A DNA stretch of 49,684 nucleotides, taken from assembly GCA_002633005.1 (NCBI GenBank), contig NMRA01000430.1, positions 343,667 through 393,350 on the forward strand, given 5' to 3'. The DNA is from Phoronis australis (taxonomy: Eukaryota > Phoronida > Phoronidae). Below the pieces are notes generated by a model. The model did no database searches. It was given only the letters and a program-made list of their open reading frames with translations, and was not told where the DNA came from. Both the position numbers and the translations under genes were made by a program. Positions 1 to 10,700 of this stretch are shown here, piece by piece; the first letter of the stretch is position 1; every line of letters begins with the position of its first letter.

Positions 1-270
1 AAGGGTGATTTTGGCACTCATCAAAGTTCTCAAATATCTACATTGCGTTTGGTATAATGTAGAAATAGACTAGAATGGTTTGCAGTTCACAAAATCATTG
101 AAAACAGCCACTGCCACAATACTTTTTGTGTTCCCATAGTGTACATTGATCACTTGTAGTTGATCGTAATTATAGAATTTTGAGTTATATCTAAAATTTG
201 GAAGGAGTTCTAACCTTGAGTAAAATTTTTCACTGTCCCAAAATAGAGAATTTTAACGTAACACTCAACT

Positions 271-1640
271 ATCAAACAAGAGCAAGGACCATTGAAATGC
301 ACCCACAAATGCTCCTAATGATGTTTTTAGTAACATAAAAATGGCCATCAGATAGCGCAGAAAATGAGAAAGCATCATCGTCTCTCAACTAAAAAACCAT
401 TTGTCAACTTTCATGAAAATCCACCAAAAAACTCCAAAGATACAGAGGCAGATGTAAAAAACAAATTGTCATCAGAAGGCACAGCGGTAGCTGAATCCGT
501 CCGTCTGTTGTCAAGTTAATAGGACTAGACTTGGCAAATTGTGATCTTACAAATGGTGTATTAGATACATCCGCAGATGCAAAAATAATGTCCTTAGGGG
601 CACCACAGTAGTTGCACCCATCTAAAAAGGAACGCCAAACGTGCTCATGTTAGTATGAGCACATCTTCCAATTTTCATAATGGTCCTCTGAGCAGTTTGG
701 CAGATACAGAAACAAACACCAAAAAAACCCTGAAAAATAAATGATGTGGCCACAAGGCAGCACATAATCGGTAGCATCCAGCACAAATTGGAAAGATACT
801 GTCATCTTCACAATAGAAAATTGTTAAAAAAATTGAGGAACTCAGAAGATATAGAAGCAAAGGTAAAAACTAAAATTGCTACAGGGGGGAGGGGGAGGCA
901 TAGCATTAGTCAGAGCCATCCAAAAAAGTCACGGGCAGCCATTGTCACATCTTCAAGAAAACACCTGCAAAAGTACATAAATATCATGCAAAGAAATCAG
1001 ATGCTGTAGCCATGGTCGCAAAAATATACAAAATCACCACTAGGAGATGCCACAGGTGTCACATCCATCAAAAAATCAATGTCAGCCATGGTCTTCTAAT
1101 CGTGAACAAAACTGCTATGATTCTTAATGATCCGTTGAGGAGTTTGGCAGATAGAGAGGCAGATGCAAAAAGCAAATTCAAAATCATAAAAATGGCCACA
1201 AGGTGGAGCAAAATTCACTAAATCTGTCCGAAAATGAAAAAGCGTAGTTGTCACTTTAATAGAAACCTATTTGCCGAATTCCAGAAAAATCCATCAATAA
1301 ACGTCAAAGATACAGAGGCAAACGTTAGAAAAATATACAGCCCTTAGGGAGCACACCTGTAACGCAGTCAAATACGTCAAATCCGTCCAAAAATGGGAGG
1401 CCGTCACCATAATCCTATTTGCTAAATTTCATGAAAATCCTTCCAGGAACTCAAAAAATACATAAACAAAAGCAAAAAACTAAGGGAGCACAGTAGTAGT
1501 CGAATCGGTCTGAAACTCATAGCTGTCTGTTGCCTGTGTCGTAGAAACACACCTGCCAAATCTCAACCATGCACTGGATGCCCAGAGATGACGGCAATAT
1601 GCACTCACATAATATGTGGGCTTACAAAAACAATCAGTTC
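271..1640 (+). repeat. dispersed higher-order repeat, copy 1 (degenerate)
   Basis: Begins with caaacaagagcaagg ... gaaatgcacccacaaatg and ends with agatgacggcaatatgcac. The same head and tail bound the copy at 9475-10775. The inside is a chain of about 110-150-bp units alternating aaaatggcca..., aaattg..., and ...aggag.tgccacagtag blocks, each around a decayed CCACTAGG-like core. ORFs reported here are chance products of the repeat. Positions 1-270 hold nothing I recognise. Confidence 0.75.
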
Positions 1641-1711
1641 CAACAAAAAGCCACATTAAAATTCAAAGACTGAAAATGTGACACTGCAAAAGGAAATTGC
1701 AGAAATGTTAC

Positions 1712-1757
1712 CTTTAACTGTGGCTGTCTTTTGAGATAAGCAAGTCTGGCATGAATA
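1712..1757 (-). CDS. ACER3: ACER3-like exon, penultimate C-terminal
   Basis: After a tttattttcag acceptor, T completes the serine codon split from the previous exon, followed by IHARLAYLKRQPQLK and a GTAACA donor. This matches the basic segment after the last zinc histidines in ACER3. The exon ends in phase 0; one more short C-terminal exon is expected downstream, to the left, and was not recognised in 1-1700. Confidence 0.85.
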
Positions 1758-4700
1758 CTGAAAATAAAAGGAATACAGACTTTATGACATTGTATACACC
1801 TCAACCATTCATAGCTGAAAAGCAATGAAAGAGGACTTTAAACTGTTGGACTTTGCAGTAGTTTAAACCATCCTCAAAGCTTTGTTTCCCCTCATCATAA
1901 GATAACTTCTTCAAACTGAGAGGTCAGTAGGTAAAATATTTTAGCTTTCCACTTCTCAATGCAAGGCTACACTCATCTTTAAAGTGCAGATATTTTGTCT
2001 CTGCAATTTATCCCTCTGAATCACGCCAAGGGAACAAACATAATTCACATTTTACCCAAAGAGAATGACTAGGTATGCGCCTATACCTGCACAGACATCT
2101 TACCTGAAGAGTATGCCTAGATACGAGCCTATACCTGCACATACGTTTCACCTGAAGAGAACATCCAGGTATGCGCCTATACCTGCCCATACGCCTTACC
2201 AGAAGAGTATACCTAAGATGTGCCTATACCTGCACATATGTTTCACCTGAAGAGAATGTCCAGGTATGTGAATATACTCGCACATACGCCTTACCAAAAG
2301 AGTATGCCTAGGGATGTGCCAATACCTGCACATATGTTTCACCTGAAGTGACTGTCCAGGTATGTGCCTATACCTCAACAGACGTCTTACCTGAAGAGTA
2401 TGCCTAGGTATGTGCCTATACCTGCACAGACGTGCCACCATGCATGGAACTGAAGGACAGGTTGGACAGGGTCACTGACTGCAGCTCTTGTACTTCTGTC
2501 GACAAAGTGCACAGTAAACAATCAGTTACTAGGTTCAACTCTACACAACACACTCGTCAACACCTTTGGATAAAAGTAACCAGGATTTTTTCCAAGTATT
2601 AAATACAAACATATTGCACTTGTCCAGAGCGTTTAAGTTAAATAAATACACGAAACGTACCGAGCGTGGCGTACATGAAATAATATCTCACGATAATAAT
2701 GTCGAGTGGGATATTATTTCATGTACGCCACTCGAGGTACGTTTTGTATTTATCCCAAACCCATCGAATTCCTGAGTTTCTTTTGTATTCTTTCGGCATT
2801 TTATAAATACTTTATCCTGACTGTTTACGTTAATCACAACCTGTTGTGTATGAATGCGCGCGTTCTGTTGCTAACTTACTATAGAAAAAGAAAACAGTTT
2901 ATTACTTGAAATTGATAAAAAGTGTGAAAATGACAGTTATCGTGCATTGAACTTGTATCATATTTTGAAAATAAATAACAAGAAAATTTGTAACACTGTA
3001 AAATCCTCATCGGGTAGCTGCACTCATTCATGAAACTAAGTCATTGACCGGAGCGCGTAGCCTACACGTCGTCTGCTTTCACGAAGATGGTACAAGTGCC
3101 ACCATTGATGACAGCTCTGGTGAATATGTCTGTTGTAGCGTTGTTGCAGGTACGTTGTTGCATTTCTACGTATTCTGTAGCCTTGGTACAAAGCTGCATA
3201 CTAAATACACGACAGTCTGTTGATATAGCTAGCTAGCTGGCTACGAATTCTGTAGCATGGATAGGTTCACGTGTTGCTGGGACGATCGTCGTTGCTGCTC
3301 TTGTAATACTGTCGCCGATAGTATCGGGTGCTGTCATGGCCAGTGACAACAATGTTTGATATTGGCAAGGAATCGATGCCTGAGTTGCAGACGATATATC
3401 TTAGCAATTGAAAACTGAGACAGAACTGTCATATAATTAACAGTCCTGTTCCAGACGTTACGACTGAGACCTGGTTGCATTTTGAGTGGTATTTACACTA
3501 CTACAGTGGTATTACTTTAAGCTATTTTACAAAAGTTTGATGATCTAACCGGCGAACGACGTCGAGTCGACATTGACCTACCTTTTGAACCTTCAATGTC
3601 AGAGGTCACTGTTGAAGTAGTGTGGGAGGTGAAAACGGAAAACATTATTACATGGCCGTATTGCACTCGACAGATTCAACGCGTATGGGATAAAGCATAA
3701 ATATACAGTGGGTAAGTGTTAAATTAAACATGAGTGTTTGAAAAAAACATTGATTAGTTGTATTTTAACCTCTAGATACATGATTGACCTTCATCAGCAA
3801 TTATTTGGAGTATCAGAATAAATAGACATAGTTTGAATGAGAAAGCTGGGCATTACCTGAGTACATGGCAGTAGTGGTAGTCAATAAGCCACATCAAGAA
3901 GCCACTTCCATAGACAGCCAGACTGGAGGCCACTAGAAGCTTGGAGTGTTCAAAGTTTCTACAACAAACAAGACAATCAACACAGTGGATTCATCAGGTG
4001 CAAGACGTTTGGACATCTTGTGATCACAGCCAGATGTTGAGACAACGTGTGACCACGGCCAATTCCGTCAATGCAAGACTCTTGCGAATAAAAGCTAAAC
4101 AAACAATGTTGGTTGACCATTATTTATCATCAAAGATTTTTATACCGAGTTCATATTAATCGTTTCTGTGAATTCACATGAATGGTACGATATGATAAAG
4201 TTGTTAGATCAGAATTCACATTTAACAAATCTAATAATTATCATACACATTTACTCATCAACCATCATAATTTATATGATTTCCTAACACTGAGGAATGA
4301 ATGATAAGCGAGTAAAAGAGGTTTTCCAAGAATGATATTATGAATAATGGTCAGTCTGCGTCTGGTGATCATTTATCATCAACCTGACATGAAATCACTT
4401 CAACCAAAATGGGAGGCGTAGTGAGATGCCATGCTTTGCTTGTCATGAATGGTGACATCTTGCCAATACTTGTGTGAGCTCACCAGACACAGCATTATGG
4501 ACCACAAACCTGGGGCCCGTTTCACTTTTTGTGTCTTAACTTAGACCTTGATTGAGCTAACTTTAGTTAATACCAAAACGTCTTAGCCCTGTTTCATGAA
4601 ATTTCTTAAAACCTAACCGAAATCAGTTTAAGCTAAGCCCGTAAGTTAACCTGCTATAGACTAGGCTTAAGATTGGACTGTTGGTCTACTGAACTGACCT

Positions 4701-7700
4701 AAATAAACTGCATGACCAGCTCATTGAACTGACCAACACTTATGACTATCATCACTGTAAACTGTTGAGGAACAAATTTTGTTGACATTTTTCACAACGT
4801 AATTTCAAATTGAAGATCGTCTGCTTTCAATTTGAGAACCAGCCAAGGCCATAGAGACAATCCAGTGCAATGTACCGGCATGTGTGAAATGATATTTTCC
4901 AGCCATTCCAGGGCTGCCTTAAGCTAACGAGATCCCAATTGTATCCGAAATGTTGTAAATAAATTCCCATTTAGAGTTTCAAGCCAAGGATTATTCTTGA
5001 AACTGTATTTCACACAAACCACTAGCTAAGTTTTGTGAATTTGCAACAAATGGTAGAAGCCTATTCAGTTTACCTAATATGATAAAATACAATTTAATTT
5101 GTGTCTGAGTTACGACAAAAGACCAAAAACCGACTTGGTGTTCATGAAATGGTGTATTCCGAATTTTTGTTTTCGGTCTTAACTCACACTGCAAATTTTT
5201 GGTCATAAGTCTTAAGTCACTTTTCAAGAAACTGGCACCAGCAAACATGTCTGCAGGCGCCAGGAAACACGTCTGCAGGCGCCAGGAAACACGTCTGCAA
5301 GCTATTTCTGTACTAGCTGAGGATGTGAGTTCAGTGGCTATTTCTTGTCAGTAATGACATTATCAAAGGGGAACAAAGCTACTTTTGGTGTTACGTAAGA
5401 TCACAGATCCCTGATTATCTTGGGGACACATTTTCCACATTCCCTTGACATTTATTTACTATCCATGGAATGTTAGAAAGTGGCGTGAATTGGACAGGAA
5501 AAGGCCTCTTTCTGGTGACAACAGGATAGAGCAAACCTCTTGGTATAATGTGCAACTTTCATTACATACAATAAGAGTAATATTTTTCAAAAGTGGGTTA
5601 AAAAATTCAACTAAATTTAATACAACAATATCATATTGAGTAACGAGAACACAATTATACAAAGCTTGCAAGCAAATTGATACAAAGACCAATGAATGTA
5701 ACAAGTCCATGTTGAGTTAAAACGGACACACTTACTTAATAATATAAATACAATATGCGACCATTGTCATCACCATAACACCATAACAGGTCTGAAAAGT
5801 AAAGAAAAGAGGTTCAGCACTACACCTCATGCACAGCTTCAAACATCAACATTTTTACAAATTTAAGTATTAAGTGCCAGTGTTTGCCTAAAGTGCAAAA
5901 ACAGAGAGCTATGAAAGGCTGACAATTTCGTAAGTGCATCCTCTAAAGAGCGTTCCACACACAGACTTTTCCTGGAACAAGTTACTTCCAGAACAAGTTG
6001 TTGCTAGGTTTGGAGGCTGTGTGGTCACTATTTAAACTAGTGCAACATACCCCACTTGTATAACAACGTACCTCATCTTATCGAGGTGGGATAACTTGTT
6101 CTAGGGTAACTTGCGCCACTTCTAATTCCTGTGTGGACGCAAACCTGGGGCAAGGTGGAAGTAATTATAAGCTATGGTTACATAAAGACGGGTTTTCTTT
6201 TGTGATCCGTACTCGCATTAGGTTTTCATTGTTATGCACAGAGCGACAACTTCTGCCTTAGCCTAGTTATCGGACATGTGCGTGCGGACGCTCCAATTAC
6301 AAGTGGGGTAAGTTGCATTAGTGCAAGTAGTTCTAGGGCACGCTGTGAGTGGGTGGGACTTAATATTCAAGGAGCATTACAGGTCTTCATCAACAATGAC
6401 ATAACGATCAGCAGTAGCAATCAAAAACAAGTTATTCTTCCAAAGACAAAAGTACAGTAGGTAAAAATTTCCCTTTATGCACACAAAAAAGACAAGGAAT
6501 CAAATGAGCAACTCATAATATAGCTCTCTAACCCGACAAAATGTTTAATTACATACATTACCTGAAAGAACAATGCATTTCTTGTTGAAAGATATATCTG
6601 TAATAAAACATGACAACAATAGGTAAAGCAGAAGTGTTGAGACAGCCTTAAAAACAGCATTATGCTAATAGAATAAGTGAAGTCTAGAGGCTTAAGTACA
6701 CCAGCTGCACCATAAAAGCCATCAAGCAACCTGTCTACTTGTTAGGAAAGAAGCAAGTCACTATGCTCCTCTGAAATTACCATGAAAAAACAGGCAGTAA
6801 AATTTAGGAAACTCGCCTGCGAGAGAATATAATCTTAAGACTGTACACACATCTGAATAAATTAATTAAAAGTGATCTAATGAAACAAAGTCAGCAGTCT
6901 ATTCACACGCCTAATGACTCATTCAGTGACATGTTTCCAAACACCTATGGACTCTGTCACAATGTAATCATTACTAAAAAACAGGGAACTTTCTGCCTAC
7001 ATGACTTGCGCACATAACTTTGTTTTAATTGCCAACAATGAACCTACCACAGTTACAGCTAAACAATATGAGAACAACACCGTCTGTATAAGCCAACTTC
7101 TCTCACCAGGGGGACAATTCACTTCATGTCTGTAGAAATGGAAAAGTATTAGGACACAATATAAAATATAAGACCAGTACTAATGAGATATACTTGAATG
7201 TCCACATTGACTCTAAGGACACACGAATGGCTTCTGCAACTACATTGACAGCTACCAGCTTGGTCTGCTCTAGTTTGGAGATGAACATTATGACATGGAT
7301 TTAGCAAATCTTAAGTGTAAAGTGTTAATGAACCACACAGTGTATTTGTTTATGTACACGTATGTTTATTTAGTATGCACATGCTTGTGTGTTTATGTAC
7401 ATGTATGTTGGTGCGCACGTAGTATGGTGCACGTATGTTTGTGCATGTATGTTGAGCTGGAAGGTCACTTCGTTCAAAATATAATGGAAAACATTAGTTG
7501 AAGACCACACTACTAGAAACCCTAGTAACCAAAATTATATACCTTTAGCCTAGGAAAGAAAAAAACTTCTTCCGTATACTACATATCAGTTGACGAGTGT
7601 TAGCTTTCGCTCCTCAACCACGTGGAGGGGCTGAAGCGCAGACCACATGGGTTAGTACAAATGTCCATTTGAAGGAGAATGATGAAAAACAAAAATACTT

Positions 7701-10700
7701 ACAGTGCAAATATTAGAACAGCCGAGCCCCAGATCATAGGTAATTCATCAGCAAGCTGAAAAATGTAAATGGCAAATGAATCAAGCAAGTACATGGTTAA
7801 TGTCAACAAGGGACACTTAACAGTTTCGAGCCTGATACAAACTGCCCAATTTTCAGGTGAGCTGACGGAGTTTGTGGTACAATGAGTCTAAACTTTTGCG
7901 AGGTTCAAATGATGGCTTAAACAGTGATACAACACGGGGCACTGATGTAGCTAAGAAAAACCAATGAAAAGTGTTGCAAAGTTCAAAACGCTAGCTCAGT
8001 CAGTGCTAGAACGGGGGACACTATGTAGTTAAGTAAAACAAGAGTAAGATGTTACAACGTTCAAATGCTGGCTCAAACAGTGCCACAACAGACGGCATTG
8101 ATGTAGCTATGTAAAACTAGTGTAAAGCGTTGCGTGGTTCAAACACTGACTGAAACACATACTTACCTGGAAATGGTAAAGCAGCGTCATGTGGAACAAC
8201 CAAGACCCAAGACCTACACCTGTAATAGGAATGATGTCATCGCTTGGCATTCTGGGATAGTTGTAGACAAAGATTTCAGCATAAGAACACCACAGATAAA
8301 GCATCTCACTTTACTAAGACGACCTATGAAAACAGCCTCTGTGTCTCAAATACGTATGCACCCAAAAAGATATAAAATGACATTAGGCAATAAATTTCCA
8401 GTTATTGGTAACAAATTATGAGGACGATGACTTTAGATGAGGAACACAAATGAACATTAACTGCCCCCTTAAATGGAACTGCAAACTCAATGAGCAATTG
8501 CTGTTTCACAGTAATAGCAGATAATCCTCCAACTCATCTGCTACCTATCATTTTACATTAAAACAAAATGCCAAATATGTATAAAACTTGCCTGTATTAT
8601 CTTTTTACGTCTAATATTTTAACATATTATCTATGCGTACTTGAAACATTCAACCTTTACAAATGATACTTACACATAAGGCTGATGAAGCTGAGCGTGT
8701 TCTTCGACTCGTAACCTTTAAGGTACGAGAAAATAGCACCAATTCCAGCCAAACCAATCATGAACACATTACTGATGGTGTTCCCTGTAACATTACAGAA
8801 ATGGTAAGAAATCCATCCTGATAACTTGAAGCAAGAATGACCCCCTCCCTATTTTCATTTCTGAAGCATTCGATCCGACACCCACCCCAATGTAAAAGCT
8901 TGGAACACTGCTGGTTGGACTGTGGCAATGAACATTTTTCAAGGATGCCTTTGATAGCATTGCTGCCAGTGTCAGTTTTAGACTGAGTGGATATAGACTG
9001 TAGTCACTCATTGATCTATATGCAGGGCCTTGGTTTTGGGGATGAAAAATATTCAAAAATCATGCAAAATTCCTATCACCAGGTCCAAAACTTACCTTCC
9101 AATGACCAAAATTTCCCCTCAAAGTTAGAATCACTTTTAACTCACACAGATCCTAGCCTTCAGAAGGTTTTAGGAACTGCGAAAATCTTAACTCACAGTC
9201 ACGCCTTTCTAGTATTCATAGCCTTGATGTGGAGAATCGAATCAGGGTTAGTTTCTCGTAAGTACACCGGGTTGATCACATAGTATTGAGCAAGGAAATC
9301 ACTCAGAAAAGTCAATGACACCCCGACTAATTTGGTAAGTTGAATTCTTAAAGAAACTTAAACTCTAAGCAGAGTATAAGGCTACACTTTGAAAATAGCA
9401 CAATATTGGATATTTGATAAAACGACACCAGGAACAGTTAACAACATTAAATGACTATTACACAAAAGATTCATCATTTCTAGACAATAAACAAGAGCAA
9501 CGCGGAGTGTTGAAATGCGCCCACGAATGCATCGCAAATGGTGTGCTTTTAGGGTTAGTTATTTGTATCATAAAAATGGCCACTAGATGGTGCAAAAACA
9601 TACAATCCATCCAAGAACAGGAACATGCCATATTTTTTAAAAATCTGTCAAGGAACTTCAGAGAAACAAAGGAAAACAGAATAAAATAAAATTGCCACTA
9701 GTGAGCACAGTGTCCGTTGGATCCGCCAGAAAGTCGTCATCGTCTGTTGTTATCTTCATATAAATACACTTACTAACTTTAGTAAAGATCCTGCAGTGGG
9801 TTCAAGAGATACAAATATGGGCGCAAAACAAAACTACCACTAGGAGGCGCCACAATAGTCAGTCACCATCATCAAAGGTCGTCTTCACACTGAGAACATA
9901 TATGCCAATTTTCAAATGATTTGGTTGATACAGGGGTGGACACCAAAAACAAGATTTGAAAACAGCAAAAATGGCCACTAGATGGTGCAAAATATCTCGA
10001 TTCCATCCAAAAATAACATCACACCAATAGATGCCTATATTTAAAATTTTACGAAAATCTGTTGAGGATCTTTGAAGATACTGAGTTAAACGTAAAAAAA
10101 TAAAATTGCCACTAGGGGGCACAGCACTATTCAGATCTGTCCGAAAGTCGTCGTCATCCGTAGTCAACATCATATAAATACACTTGTTAAATTAAGTAAA
10201 GATCCTGCAAACAGTTTAGGAGATACAGCCATAGGCGCAACAAAAACAAAACTGCCACTAGGAGGTGCCACAGTAGTCGAAATCCTCGGAAACTCATCGT
10301 CAACCGTCCTCTTTACAGTAAGCACATACATGCCAATTTTCACAATCATCCTTTGAGCGGTTTGGTTGATAGGGGGTGGACGCAAAAAACAGTAAAAATG
10401 GCCACTAGGTGGCACAAACTACGTCAAATCCATCCGAAAATGGGAGAATAGTGTCATTTCACTAATAGGTGCCTACATACTAAATTTCATGAAAATCCGT
10501 TCAGGACTTTTGAAGATACAAAGATAAGCGTAAAAAACTAAAATTGCCTCTAGGGGGCACACCGGTAGTCGGATCCGTCTGAAAGTTCACTCATGTCGTC
10601 CCATTCATGAATGGAACATATGTGCCAAATTTCATGAACGTATGTCAAAGGGTTTTGGAGATAGAGCAGCAGACGCCAGACGCCGTATTGACACCGCCCA

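Noticed and set aside
2065-2250. Plus-strand repeat ORF (RYAPIPAHT units)
   Set aside because: Antisense shadow of the same array; a 48-bp unit keeps all frames open by periodicity.
2196-2441. 81-codon minus-strand ORF with a CRYRHIPxHxLQV repeat
   Set aside because: It is the wrong frame of the 48-bp array; the true coding frame gives FHAWWH and stops at the splice donor.
3087-3149. Plus-strand start exon MVQVPPLMTALVNMSVVALL
   Set aside because: Donor-like end but no recognisable continuation or family; kept only as a note.
3960-4070. Possible zinc-knuckle (C-K-T-F-G-H ... C) of a retroelement gag or ORF1
   Set aside because: The spacing is poor, a stop follows at once and no neighbouring domain supports it.
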